A DNA stretch of 64,000 nt, taken from Ovoidimarina sediminis. GTDB lineage: Bacteria; Pseudomonadota; Alphaproteobacteria; Rhodobacterales; Rhodobacteraceae. The stretch covers positions 62,001 through 126,000 of the forward strand of contig NZ_JAWHTE010000010.1 in the NCBI RefSeq assembly GCF_032586175.1. Reading direction: 5' to 3'. This document shows, in pieces, positions 31,952 through 41,750 of this stretch. The stretch's first letter is position 1; every line of letters begins with the position of its first letter. The translations under genes and the position numbers were made by a program. The notes beneath the pieces were generated by a model. That model had not been told where the DNA came from, did no database searches, and worked only from the letters and a program-made list of their open reading frames with translations.

Positions 31952-32372
31952 GTATCGCCTGGCTCATCACCATGATGCTTGAAGGATTGTCGAGCCGCAA
32001 CACAGTTGGCGGAAAGTGGTCAAAGATTGAGCCGAGGGCCATTGTCAGATTAAGCGGGCTGGCACTGTTAGAAGAACCCGAGCGCGATGGAGTGCACATT
32101 GGGGTGAAACGTTCAGATGACCGTGAGCAGTCCAATCTGATTGTACCATGTTGGGTGTTAGTGCAGGGGCGGCCTTGCCCAGGTTACAGTTGAATTGCGT
32201 CTTTTGCTTGTGAGGGAGGAAACGATCAGTTGGTTTTGGGCCACTTTCAGCAGCTCTTTGAGGGATAAGCCGTCTGACCACGATCATCAGTATCCGCTAG
32301 CTGAACGCGCAGGATGCTGCTTGAGATCGCTATCCTGTCGGCTAACCTAAGTCCAAAACAGTGGAGAGCAGT
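31952..32372. other. Intergenic region between divergent araC and L,D-transpeptidase genes
   Basis: These 421 bp hold no convincing gene. Small frames present are of unlikely composition. It must contain the promoters of both flanking genes, but I see no clear sigma-70 boxes. Confidence 0.5.
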
Positions 32373-33950
32373 ATGAAGAACTTCCTCCTCGCACTTCTGT
32401 TGGCTTTGCCAGTCTGCGGCCATGCAACGACAGCTGCAGCGCAGTTTGTCGAGGTGCCGCTCAGTGGGGCGGAGCAGAAGCGACTTGGGGCTATCCTGGG
32501 GTTTTTGAAAGCCTTCTATGCGGCCAGAGGTGACACGCCTGCCTGGGCAGATCCAAAGGACGTTCAGACGGCTTTGACTGTCATAGCCGAGGCAGAGGCC
32601 GATGGTCTCGACCCAGAAGACTTCGCGTTCACGAAGCTCCAGGCTATGGCTCAGCAAGGGCACTCAAGAGAACTCGACATTCAGCTTACTGCCAATATCG
32701 CGTTGCTCGGCTATGTTCTGCGAAACGGCAAAACAGACCCAAACGATCTTCTCCTCTCAGGCTTCTGGGAGCGTGTTTCCAAAAGCGACCCTGCATTTGA
32801 TCTGAACTATGCAATCGAAGGCGGCATCCTTCGGGAGGTTATTGGGCGGCTTCGTCCTCAATTCGCATACTACGGTCAGCTCCAGCGGGCCTTAACTGAC
32901 CTCAATGCGGTCTCTGCGCGGGGCGGCTGGCCTCAGGTTTCAGAAGGACCAACTCTTCGGCTGGGAGATCGGGGACCTCGCGTCGCAGAAGTCATCCAGA
33001 GGCTCGCTTCAGGTGGGTACATGGCCACAATCGCGATGGTCGGCGCTGACCCCGGGGATGTCTTTGACGAAGGCGTTCAACAGGCCGTCCGAGACTTCCA
33101 GATTGCGCATGGCGAAGATCCTGATGGCATTGTGGGTTCAAAGACCATAGCCGCTATGAACGTGTCTGTTCTCGATCGGATTGATCAACTGCGCGTCAAT
33201 CTCGAGCGTGCGCGATGGATTGGAGAACTGCGAGATGAACGCCACATTATCGTGAACATCGCGGGCTACTACGCCGCCGTTATAGAGGATGGACGGCCTG
33301 TTTGGACGACACGGGTTATTGTTGGTGACGAGTACACCCGTACCCCGGTATTCCTCGACGAGATTGAATATCTTGAGTTCAACCCAACTTGGACGGCACC
33401 GCGAAGCATTATCCAGAACGAACTCGCTCCAAAGATCATCGCGGACCCCCGATACTTGGAGAGGAACGACTACTACCTTGCTGAGGCAAACGGTCGACGA
33501 GTAAGCCCAAGTTCGGTCGACTTTTCCACACTGACCCCGCGCAACTTCCCCTATTGGGTCGTTCAGGAACCGGGAGACAAGAACGCCCTTGGTCGGGTTA
33601 AGTTCGTGTTTCCCAACGCTCACAGTGTCTATATGCACGATACGCCGAGCCGTCAGCTCTTCGACAAGACGAAGCGCACGTTCAGCCATGGCTGCATCAG
33701 GACAGAGAACCCCTTGGAACTCGCAGAGCTCTTGCTGTCGGATCAAGGCTGGGACGCTGCACGCATTCAATCTGTCCTGGCCTCAGGGCAACGCACCCGC
33801 GTTCCTCTGGAGACGTCTGTTCCAGTCGCAATCCTGTACTGGACAGCAGATCCAACGCCCAGCGGCGTCAGGTTCTATCCCGACATCTATGGGCGGGACG
33901 CTGCAGTCCTGGAAGCGCTGAACACGCCGCTCCAGCTATCAGATCGATAG
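32373..33950 (+). CDS. L,D-transpeptidase, YcbB-like
   Basis: The protein has 525 residues from the ATG at 32373 (GGAGAG ahead of it; the GTG 12 bp upstream is less likely). It has a signal peptide to about residue 25 (TTAAAQ), a helical domain, a peptidoglycan-binding domain (LRLGDRGPRVAEVIQRL, then DGIVGSKTIAAMN) and a YkuD catalytic domain with HDTPS and SHGCIR, catalytic Cys441. Such enzymes make 3-3 crosslinks in peptidoglycan in the periplasm. It is complete and apparently on its own. Its relation to the surrounding sulfatase genes is unclear. Confidence 0.93.
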   Translation: MKNFLLALLLALPVCGHATTAAAQFVEVPLSGAEQKRLGAILGFLKAFYAARGDTPAWADPKDVQTALTVIAEAEADGLDPEDFAFTKLQAMAQQGHSRELDIQLTANIALLGYVLRNGKTDPNDLLLSGFWERVSKSDPAFDLNYAIEGGILREVIGRLRPQFAYYGQLQRALTDLNAVSARGGWPQVSEGPTLRLGDRGPRVAEVIQRLASGGYMATIAMVGADPGDVFDEGVQQAVRDFQIAHGEDPDGIVGSKTIAAMNVSVLDRIDQLRVNLERARWIGELRDERHIIVNIAGYYAAVIEDGRPVWTTRVIVGDEYTRTPVFLDEIEYLEFNPTWTAPRSIIQNELAPKIIADPRYLERNDYYLAEANGRRVSPSSVDFSTLTPRNFPYWVVQEPGDKNALGRVKFVFPNAHSVYMHDTPSRQLFDKTKRTFSHGCIRTENPLELAELLLSDQGWDAARIQSVLASGQRTRVPLETSVPVAILYWTADPTPSGVRFYPDIYGRDAAVLEALNTPLQLSDR

Positions 33951-34049
33951 GCAAATCGTTTCGGTGCAGTTGATACCAACATACTTGCGCATAAGTGAAC
34001 GCAAACTACGCTGTGAAGTCTTCCCGTTAATGCTAGCGAGGCAACATCG

Positions 34050-34712
34050 ATGAACAGTGACAAAGGTCGAACGTTGCCAAATGGTGAGACCTCTGGTGCA
34101 AGAGGCAATACTCATAAAGGATCACACGCGACTGTGGAGCGCATAATTCTTGCGGCGCAGCAGATGCTGATTGAAGTCGGAAGCGCCGATCTAACTATGC
34201 GCAAGGTTGCAGAGGTTGCGGGCCTCTCACTTGGAAACGTTACTTATCATTTCCCTTCGAAGCGAGATCTTTTGATCGCGCTAATTCAAAGGCTAACGAC
34301 TCAATATGCGGAGCAATTTAAACAAATTCTTGGCGAGATAGCCAAAGACCCCAACACAACATTGGATCAACTAGTTCGCTGGCTTCTCGGCGATGCGGCT
34401 GAATATGAGACAGCGGCAATCTTCCGGGAGCTTTGGGCAATGTCGCTTCATGACGACGTTATTCGGGATTGCATCGACAGTTTCTACGACCGTCATATGG
34501 CTGAAGTTGCAGCCATGCTCGAAGACCTCTATCCGGAAGTAGACTCGCAAGCGGCCGCCGAATTTGTTCAGATTTTAGCAATGCTTAGTGAAGGCACGGC
34601 AGTTTTGTACGGAACATGCCGAGACCGCAGGGTTCGACACGAGCGTGCTGTCGAAAAGGCTTGCGAAATTATGGGGGACTTGCTGCCTCTTGGGGGCGCT
34701 CCGCAAGATTGA
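34050..34712 (+). CDS. TetR-family transcriptional regulator
   Basis: The protein has 220 residues with a polar N-terminal extension, then a TetR helix-turn-helix (ILAAQQMLIEVGSADLTMRKVAEVAGLSLGNVTYHFPSKRDLL cut across residues 35-76) and an all-helical ligand-binding domain. Codon use is less GC-biased than in the backbone genes. It is followed by an IS3-family element that separates it from the downstream sulfatase gene, which it may once have controlled. The effector is unknown. Confidence 0.9.
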   Translation: MNSDKGRTLPNGETSGARGNTHKGSHATVERIILAAQQMLIEVGSADLTMRKVAEVAGLSLGNVTYHFPSKRDLLIALIQRLTTQYAEQFKQILGEIAKDPNTTLDQLVRWLLGDAAEYETAAIFRELWAMSLHDDVIRDCIDSFYDRHMAEVAAMLEDLYPEVDSQAAAEFVQILAMLSEGTAVLYGTCRDRRVRHERAVEKACEIMGDLLPLGGAPQD

Positions 34713-34879
34713 TTGAACTTTGAGCCTCTGATCGGCTCCCTTACGTTAGCGCGACCTCGATCCAAGAGAATGGTCATTGGGCCACGCTCAGCGCCTCATT
34801 GTAAGCCGACCAGTTCGTGGTCTTATAATTCGTAGGGGCCCAACTGCTCATGCTGACCTGCTCCCCATGGAGTCCGCAT

Positions 34880-35689
34880 TTATTGATTAGCTCTGTTCAG
34901 GGTTTGGTCCTCTTCTGACCGTTGGTGATACTCCCGCGGGGTGAGCCCGTCGAGGCTCGAGTGCGGGCGGTGGTGGTTGTAGTCGTCGCGCCATGCCGCA
35001 ATCAAATGGCGGGCATGGCGCAAGCTGGAGAAGAGGTGCTCGTTCAGGCACTCATCCCGCAGTCGTCCGTTGAAGCTCTCCACGAAGCCGTTCTGCATGG
35101 GCTTGCCCGGCGCGATGTAGTGCCATTCCACCTGGCTATCCTCCTGCCACTTGAGCATGGCGTTACTGGTCAGCTCCGTGCCGTTGTCGGAGCCCACCAT
35201 GCAGGGCAAGCCGCGCATCTCGGCGATGCGATCCAGCTCTCGGGCGACCCGGATGCCGGAGATCGACGTATCCACAACCGTCGCCAGGCATTCCCGGCTG
35301 AAGTCGTCGATCACGCAGAGGATGCGGAACCTGCGGCCGTCATCCAGCGCGTCCGACACGAAGTCGAGCGACCAGCGCTGGTTCGGCCCCTGCGGGATCG
35401 TCATGGGCGCTCTTGTCCCGATCGCGCGCTTGCGTCCGCCCCGTTTTCGGACCGTTAACCCCTCTTCGCGGTAGAGCCGGTAGAGCTTCTTCCAGTTCAC
35501 ACCCCAACCCTCGCGCTTGAGCAGGACGTGCAGCCTTCGATAGCCGAACCGCCGCCGTTCAGACGCCAGTTCTTTCATCCTGGTACGCAGCTCCGTGTCC
35601 GCCGGGCGCATCGACTTGCGCCTATAGACACGCGGATCGATCCCGGCCAACGCACAGGCCCGCCTCTGCGAGTAGCTCTTCTCCTTCAT
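34880..35689 (-). CDS. IS3-family transposase OrfB, second element
   Basis: The DDE domain is visible in RWSLDFVSDALDDGRRFR (first Asp), CMVGSDNGTELTS (second Asp) and KPMQNGFVESFNGRLRDECLN (Glu), preceded by the HTH_21 unit RRFGYRRLHVLLKREGWGVNWKKLYRL. The start is given at the ATG at 35689; a longer product made by frameshift from orfA at the A-run near 35733 is the likely active form. Confidence 0.92.
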   Translation of the reverse strand: MKEKSYSQRRACALAGIDPRVYRRKSMRPADTELRTRMKELASERRRFGYRRLHVLLKREGWGVNWKKLYRLYREEGLTVRKRGGRKRAIGTRAPMTIPQGPNQRWSLDFVSDALDDGRRFRILCVIDDFSRECLATVVDTSISGIRVARELDRIAEMRGLPCMVGSDNGTELTSNAMLKWQEDSQVEWHYIAPGKPMQNGFVESFNGRLRDECLNEHLFSSLRHARHLIAAWRDDYNHHRPHSSLDGLTPREYHQRSEEDQTLNRANQ

Positions 35690-35724
35690 GGCCCAGTCCA
35701 CAGCTTTCCTCCTCGAACCGGGCC

Positions 35725-35991
35725 TCAGAAGTTTTTTCCGAGCATCTCTTTTAGTGTGGCCACATCCATCATCTGCTCGGCCAGCATCTTCTTCAGCTTT
35801 GCATTCTCGGCTTCGAGCGCCTTCAGCCGCTTCGCGTCGGCCACCTCCATGCCCCCGTACTTGCGTCGCCAGTTGTAGAATGTCGCATCGCTGATCCCGT
35901 GCTTGCGGCACAGGTCAGGCGCGTTCATGCCCGCTTGATGTTCCTTCAGGATGCCAATGATCTGCGATTCACTGAAACGGCTTCTCTTCAT
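35725..35991 (-). CDS. IS3-family transposase OrfA, second element
   Basis: The protein has 88 residues with a helix-turn-helix (MNAPDLCRKHGISDATFYNWRRKYGG) and a leucine-zipper segment (LKALEAENAKLKKMLAEQ). It ends in MLGKNF just after an A-rich run that could serve as the -1 frameshift site leading into OrfB. Confidence 0.95.
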   Translation of the reverse strand: MKRSRFSESQIIGILKEHQAGMNAPDLCRKHGISDATFYNWRRKYGGMEVADAKRLKALEAENAKLKKMLAEQMMDVATLKEMLGKNF

Positions 35992-36318
35992 CGTCTGTCT
36001 TCTCAGATGGAGAACAGGCTAACCCCAAACCGAGGACTTTTCAGGGGAGCAGGTCAATGCCTCCAAGCTATCATGCTGGATTCATGCAGTGAATCCCTCG
36101 AACGATTTGTGCAACAAGGCCCTTCGAAGTGCCGCCCTTCAATTCCAACAAGCCTGTCTGATCGCCAGAAAGTTCCCAAGCGCGGCAGCTGAACTGATTA
36201 GGTCATCTGTACTAGATTGAATATGGCCTTTCTGATACCATAACACTCGGTCCGCAAAAAAATTGCGGCGAGCGTCAACCGTGACATCGATCCAAAACGT
36301 AGGCCGAAGGAGACGACG

Positions 36319-37785
36319 ATGCGCACCAATGCACTGAACCTCGCTTTTGCGCTCCTGCTTGGGTTCTCGGCCACAGGCTCCGCCTTGGCACAATCCAGGC
36401 AACCCAATGTTGTTCTAATGCTGGCCGACAACCTGGGATATGGCGACGTTGGCGCATATGGCGCTGGCGAGATCCGCGGCATGCCGACGCCACATATAGA
36501 TCAGCTTGCGGCGGAGGGTTTGCGCCTTACGCAGTTCTTGGTGGAACCTGGCTGTACACCTTCCCGTGCGGGATTGATGACCGGGCGTTACTCAATCCGC
36601 TCGGGCCTCTCGAAGATCCTTCTGCGTGGGACGACGAACACCCTAAAAGCCGAGGAGATTACGCTCGCCGAGGTTTTCAAGTCACGCGGCTACCGTACCG
36701 CGTATATGGGCAAATGGCACCTCGGCTCCGACGAAGAAAGCCAGCCCCAAAATCAAGGCTTTGACGAATGGCGGTTCGGCTTCTTCGGCACAACAGAGGC
36801 AACGCTCTACGGCGAGAGCATGGCGCGCACGAAGGCGCCAGAAAAGTGGCTAGCACTGATCCCTCAGATCATCGAGGCGGACCATGCAGGAGGACCGGTG
36901 AAGCCTGTACGAGCCTATGACTTGGAGTATCGGCGCTTCGTTGATCGGGATATCGCGAATGCAGCGGTCGACTACATCAAGACCCATGCTGGTTCGGACA
37001 CACCTTTCTTCCTTTTCCTCGGTTGGACGCGACCGCATTATCCTAATGATGCAGCTCCAGAATATCACGGCAAATCACGTATCGGGTCCTACGGCGATAG
37101 CGTCATGGAACTGGATGGCAGAACCGGCGAGGTCTTGGGTGCGCTTTCCGAAGCTGAAATCGAGGACGATACGATCGTCATTTTTTTATCAGATAACGGA
37201 CCAACCAAGACGAGCGGTACGGTCGGTGAAATCAACAACGGGTCAGCAGGACCATGGCGCGGCGAACTAGGTGACGGTCTGGAGGGTTCTATCCGCACGA
37301 TCGGCATGATCCGCTGGCCAGGAAGAATCGCACCAGGCGTTACAAACGAGATGATCTCGGTCCATGATTTCCTGCCCACGCTGGCGAATATCATTGATGC
37401 GGACATTCCGTCGGATCGGCCAATGGATGGCATAGACCAGTCGGCTTTTCTTTTCGGTCAACAGCCGACCTCCAATCGTGAGCACCTGCTCACGTTTATC
37501 GGTGATCGGTTGGTTGCCGTGCGTTATCGACAGTGGAGGATGTATCCGGTCTCCTTTTCGTCGACCGACGGAACTGCGACGACCGGAGGATACCTTGGCC
37601 GCATGGGCGAGACGGCGGGTTTGCCTGAAATCTACAATATCGAGGCTGATCCACGCGAGGAACGCAATGTCGGTGCGGAAAACGGATGGCTCGTCGTCCC
37701 CTATCTGCAATTGATCGGGGAGTACATGGCGACACTCCAAGACCACCCAAATCCGAAAGCTGCAAACCTTACTGATTTCCGATGA
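36319..37785 (+). CDS. Secreted arylsulfatase-type sulfatase, B
   Basis: The protein has 488 residues with a good AAGGAG site and a signal peptide ending SALAQ (about residue 25). The core begins PNVVLMLADNLGYGDVG; Asn38 replaces the second Asp of the usual DD pair. The formylglycine site is CTPSR (Cys79). GKWHLG and FLGWTRPHYP are further typical segments. It is clearly a different subfamily from sulfatase A, with only general similarity. It stands 115 bp upstream of the first DUF3604 gene in the same direction, so the five genes from here to the HupE-like gene may work together on a sulfated compound. Confidence 0.92.
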   Translation: MRTNALNLAFALLLGFSATGSALAQSRQPNVVLMLADNLGYGDVGAYGAGEIRGMPTPHIDQLAAEGLRLTQFLVEPGCTPSRAGLMTGRYSIRSGLSKILLRGTTNTLKAEEITLAEVFKSRGYRTAYMGKWHLGSDEESQPQNQGFDEWRFGFFGTTEATLYGESMARTKAPEKWLALIPQIIEADHAGGPVKPVRAYDLEYRRFVDRDIANAAVDYIKTHAGSDTPFFLFLGWTRPHYPNDAAPEYHGKSRIGSYGDSVMELDGRTGEVLGALSEAEIEDDTIVIFLSDNGPTKTSGTVGEINNGSAGPWRGELGDGLEGSIRTIGMIRWPGRIAPGVTNEMISVHDFLPTLANIIDADIPSDRPMDGIDQSAFLFGQQPTSNREHLLTFIGDRLVAVRYRQWRMYPVSFSSTDGTATTGGYLGRMGETAGLPEIYNIEADPREERNVGAENGWLVVPYLQLIGEYMATLQDHPNPKAANLTDFR

Positions 37786-37900
37786 CTAAACGATTTTCTT
37801 CTACCCGGCTACCAACTGAAAAATGTACCGGGCGTCATAGCGAAGTCTCTGGCCCAGTAGCCCTGAAGCTGAATGCAAAAGAAAAGAAGGGGAGACAACG

Positions 37901-39820
37901 ATGATCAGACGCCTTGCCTTGCTAGCGGCGACCGTTCTTTACGCGAACATTGCATCGGCACAGTTTTTGCCTTCGGAAGAATCTCTCTCCGACCTCTATT
38001 CCGGCAAGGCCTATTCTCCCTACGCCAACCGCGGCTTTCCCAGCCGAGTGTTTTGGGGCGACACCCACTTGCATACAGGGCTGTCGCCCGATGCTGGGCT
38101 TTTTGGCAATACCACCGGGCTTGACGAAGCCTACCGCTTTGCCCGTGGCGAACAGGTTATGGCGTCGTCCGGCCAGCCTGCCCGGCTAGCACGCCCCTTG
38201 GACTGGCTGGTCCTGACCGAACATTCCGATGCGATGGGCATGATCTCGGACATCTTCGCTGGCACGCCGGCAGTGATGGCCACCGAACAGGGCGCGCGCT
38301 GGCATAAGGCGCTGAGCGCCGGTGGAGAAGAGTCCGCAGCGGCGGCTTTGGAGCTGATCACCACCTTTTCACAGGGCCAAGTGGAGCCAGCACTAATCGG
38401 AAACTATGTGCCCGGCACTCCTGGCTATCAGTCAGTCTGGCAGTCGATCATCGACGCGGCCGAACGCTACAATGAACCGGGCCGGTTTACAGCGCTCATT
38501 GGATTTGAGTGGACCTCGGTTCCCTTGGGCAACAACTTACATCGAAACGTGGTTCTGCGCGACAATGGCAATAAGGCATCACTGGTGGAGCCGCCGGTCA
38601 CGATTCCGCCCTTCGGCAGTACTGATCCACACCACCTTTACGACTGGCTGGAAGCCTATGAGGAAAAGACCGGTGGCAAGGCATTTGCACTCGCTCATAA
38701 CGGCAATCTGTCGAACGGGCGAATGTTCCCCACCGAAAAAAGGTTCGACGGCAGCACCGTCGATCAGCGGTACGTGGAACGGCGCGCCCGTTGGGAACCG
38801 CTTTACGAGATCACCCAGATCAAGGGCGACGGCGAGGCCCACCCGATGCTTAGCCCCGACGATGAATTCGCGGACTATGAGAACTGGGATGCCGGCAACC
38901 TCGATCTTTCCGAAGCGAAGACCACCGACATGCTCGCAGCAGAGTATGCCCGCGAGGCCTTAAAGCGTGGCTTCGAACTTGAGGCTAGGTTTGGGACCAA
39001 CCCATATCGCTTCGGTTTTTCGGGTGCCACCGACAGCCACACATCGTTGTCGACTGCGGATGAGGACAACTATTTCGGCAAGTCAACCATTGCCGAACCC
39101 TCGCCTAAACGTATGGAACATCCATTTACCAAGAACGAGAACGGGGCGTTCGAAGGCTATGAATTGGTCGCTTCGGGCTATACCGGTGTCTGGGCGATGG
39201 AGAACACCCGCGCCTCGCTGTGGGACGCGATGGTGCGGCGTGAAACATATGCCACGACTGGCCCGCGCATGACGGTGCGTTTTTTTGGCGGATGGGATTT
39301 CACCGAGAGTGATCTCAACAGCCGCCAGCCCGCCTTCCGTGGCTACGAAAAAGGCGTGCCTATGGGTGCTGACCTGCGCACAAGGGCGAGTGATGCGCCA
39401 AGCTTCATGGTCTATGCCCTACGCGATCCGATCGGCGCTAATCTGGACCGGATTCAGATCGTCAAAGGATGGCGCGACGCCGACGGATCCTTGCAGGAAA
39501 AGGTCTATGATGTGGCCTGGTCGGACGACCGCCAGCCTGCCGCCGATGGCTTCGTCCCGCCCGTTGGCAACACGGTAGATGTCGAAAATGCGAACTGGTT
39601 TAACACCATCGGCGCATCAGAACTGGGCACTGTCTGGACCGATCCGGATTTCGATCCTGCAGTTCCAGCCTTCTACTACACCCGCGTCCTTGAAATTCCG
39701 ACACCGCGTTGGGTGGTTTATGACGCGTTCCGGTTCGGAGTGGAGATCCCCGAAGGTGCCGAAACCTCGGGCCAGGAGCGCGCCTATACCTCACCCATTT
39801 GGTACACGCCGCAAGGCTGA
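37901..39820 (+). CDS. DUF3604 protein, copy 1 (PHP-like, exported)
   Basis: The protein has 639 residues with a signal peptide ending IASAQ (residue 21) and a strong ribosome site (GGGGAG). The core starts YSPYANRGFPSRVFWGDTHLHTGLSPDAG; the GDTHLHT with later LTEHSDAMG and ATDSHTSL are His/Asp-rich segments that resemble the metal site of PHP-family hydrolases, so it may be a metal-dependent hydrolase in the periplasm. No biochemical role is established. It is the first of two tandem copies. Confidence 0.88.
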   Translation: MIRRLALLAATVLYANIASAQFLPSEESLSDLYSGKAYSPYANRGFPSRVFWGDTHLHTGLSPDAGLFGNTTGLDEAYRFARGEQVMASSGQPARLARPLDWLVLTEHSDAMGMISDIFAGTPAVMATEQGARWHKALSAGGEESAAAALELITTFSQGQVEPALIGNYVPGTPGYQSVWQSIIDAAERYNEPGRFTALIGFEWTSVPLGNNLHRNVVLRDNGNKASLVEPPVTIPPFGSTDPHHLYDWLEAYEEKTGGKAFALAHNGNLSNGRMFPTEKRFDGSTVDQRYVERRARWEPLYEITQIKGDGEAHPMLSPDDEFADYENWDAGNLDLSEAKTTDMLAAEYAREALKRGFELEARFGTNPYRFGFSGATDSHTSLSTADEDNYFGKSTIAEPSPKRMEHPFTKNENGAFEGYELVASGYTGVWAMENTRASLWDAMVRRETYATTGPRMTVRFFGGWDFTESDLNSRQPAFRGYEKGVPMGADLRTRASDAPSFMVYALRDPIGANLDRIQIVKGWRDADGSLQEKVYDVAWSDDRQPAADGFVPPVGNTVDVENANWFNTIGASELGTVWTDPDFDPAVPAFYYTRVLEIPTPRWVVYDAFRFGVEIPEGAETSGQERAYTSPIWYTPQG

Positions 39821-39839
39821 TTTGAAGAAGGAACCCGAT

Positions 39840-41735
39840 ATGAAAACTCTGATGACACCCCTGCTGGCATGTACCCTGCTGACACTGTCGGGCACCACAG
39901 GTGGCGCCCAGGAGTCTTTTGGCGAGGGCACGGTCGGCGTGCTGGCGCAGCCGAGCTATTCTCCCTATGCGGGACGCAACTTTCCTACTAGGCCGCTTTG
40001 GGGTGATACGCACCTGCACACCGCCTTGTCGCTCGACGCTCGCGCCGCGGGCGTAATTCTGACTCATGACGACGCTTACAACTTCGCCAAGGGCGAAGAG
40101 ATCACTACCTCGAATGGCATGCGCGCGCGGATCGGCCAGCCACTGGACTGGCTGGTGATCACCGACCATTCCGATGCCATGGGCGCAATGAACGAAGTTG
40201 TGGCTGGCAATCCGATGCTGATGACCGACGCAACAGTGCGTGACTGGCATGAACGCATCAACCAAGGTGGTGCGGTAGCGCTCGAGGCTGGGTTGGACAT
40301 CGTTGACAAGTTCTCTCAGGGCAATTCGCCAGAGATCCTCTTGTCCCGCAAGTTCCAGCGGCAGATCTGGGATGGCGTGCTGGAAGATGCTGAAGAGCAT
40401 AACGATCCAGGTCGGTTCACTGCGATCATCGGATTCGAGTGGACCTCGACTCCAGGCGGTAACAATCTGCACCGCAACGTGCTGCTCCGTGATGGAGCCG
40501 ACAAGGCGGGTTTGGTGCTGCCGCTGACGGTGGCCGAGGGCGTGGATCCGCGCAAGCTCTGGGCATGGATGGAAAACTACGAGGAAAAGACCGGCGGACA
40601 GATGCTGACGCTGGCCCATAACGGTAACCTATCGAACGGCATTATGTTCCCGGTCGACAGGCTCGAATTCGGCGAGGAGATGACTGCTGAGTACGTCGAA
40701 ATGCGCGCCAGGTGGGAGCCGCTGTACGAATACACCCAGATAAAGGGTGATGGCGAGGCGCACCCCGCGCTGAGCCCCAATGATGAATTTGCAGACTACG
40801 AAACCTGGGACCGCAATAACCTTGGCCCGGTGCCAAAAGAGCCGGACATGATCCAGTACGAATACGCTCGCGAGGCGCTGAAGAATGGACTGCTGCTGGA
40901 AGACCGGCTCGGCACCAACCCATACAAGTTCGGCGCCTCGGGCGCCACTGACAGCCATACCGGCATGGCCACGGCGGAAGAGAACAACTTTTTTGGCAAG
41001 CATTCGCTGACCGAGCCTAACGAAAATCGGATGACCACCGATGTAGGGCATTTCGACACCGTTAGCTGGCCTGGCTGGTATCAAGCTTCGTCGGGTTACA
41101 CCGCTGTCTGGGCAACCGAAAACACGCGCGAAGCTATTTTCGACGCGATGATGCGCAAGGAAACTTACGCGACCACCGGATCGCGCATCACTGTGCGGTT
41201 CTTCGGCGGCTACGACTTTGTGGCCAAGGATGCGCTCAGTCGGCGGCCTGCGAATGAAGGCTATGCCAAGGGAGTGCCAATGGGTGGCGACCTGCCACCA
41301 GCACCAGAGGGCAAGGCACCGACGTTTCTCGTGGGCGCGTTGAGGGATGCCTACAGCGGCAATCTCGATCGCATACAGATCGTAAAAGGTTGGCTAAACG
41401 CAGACGGGACAACAGGCGAGAAAGTTTACGATGTGGCCTGTGCTCAGAGGGCAATTGTCGATCACGAATGTGCGGGCGATGTCGGGAACACTGTAGACGT
41501 AGCCAATGCTACTTGGACAAACACCATCGGTGATCCAGAACTCATAACGGTTTGGGCTGATCCGGATTTCGATCCCGCGCGACCTGCGGTTTACTATGCC
41601 CGTGTGATTGAAATTCCGACCCCGCGTTGGACGGCCTATGAGGCCAAGTATTTTGGCATCGAGGCGCCTGCTGAATCACCTATGATCACGCAGGAGAGGG
41701 CGTACACCTCGCCAATTTGGTATACGCCTGACTGA
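39840..41735 (+). CDS. DUF3604 protein, copy 2 (PHP-like, exported)
   Basis: The protein has 631 residues from the ATG at 39840; a longer frame from 39579 only overlaps copy 1. A signal peptide ends TTGGAQ. It has the same metal-site motifs as copy 1 (WGDTHLHTALSLDAR, ITDHSDAMG, ATDSHTGMA) and aligns with it along its length, both ending AYTSPIWYTP. It carries a short insert with three cysteines (VACAQRAIVDHECAG) missing from copy 1. It is 19 bp downstream of copy 1. The tandem arrangement suggests gene duplication with divergence, or two subunits. Confidence 0.88.
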   Translation: MKTLMTPLLACTLLTLSGTTGGAQESFGEGTVGVLAQPSYSPYAGRNFPTRPLWGDTHLHTALSLDARAAGVILTHDDAYNFAKGEEITTSNGMRARIGQPLDWLVITDHSDAMGAMNEVVAGNPMLMTDATVRDWHERINQGGAVALEAGLDIVDKFSQGNSPEILLSRKFQRQIWDGVLEDAEEHNDPGRFTAIIGFEWTSTPGGNNLHRNVLLRDGADKAGLVLPLTVAEGVDPRKLWAWMENYEEKTGGQMLTLAHNGNLSNGIMFPVDRLEFGEEMTAEYVEMRARWEPLYEYTQIKGDGEAHPALSPNDEFADYETWDRNNLGPVPKEPDMIQYEYAREALKNGLLLEDRLGTNPYKFGASGATDSHTGMATAEENNFFGKHSLTEPNENRMTTDVGHFDTVSWPGWYQASSGYTAVWATENTREAIFDAMMRKETYATTGSRITVRFFGGYDFVAKDALSRRPANEGYAKGVPMGGDLPPAPEGKAPTFLVGALRDAYSGNLDRIQIVKGWLNADGTTGEKVYDVACAQRAIVDHECAGDVGNTVDVANATWTNTIGDPELITVWADPDFDPARPAVYYARVIEIPTPRWTAYEAKYFGIEAPAESPMITQERAYTSPIWYTPD

Positions 41736-41750
41736 TAACGAAACCTGTTT

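Larger units (their letters stand above)
34854..36056 (-). mobile_element. IS3-family insertion sequence, second element, with target duplication
   Basis: The inverted ends start TGACCTGCTCCCC on both sides. The 4-bp sequence ATGC occurs directly at both borders (34850-34853 and 36057-36060), a target duplication of the size made by the IS407 group. The element is 1203 bp, carries orfA and orfB on the minus strand, and looks intact and recent. Confidence 0.95.

Noticed and set aside
34880..35911. A 343-codon OrfB starting at 35911
   Set aside because: The first 60 or so codons overlap OrfA in another frame and have no transposase features; real OrfB sequence starts after the frameshift point near 35733.
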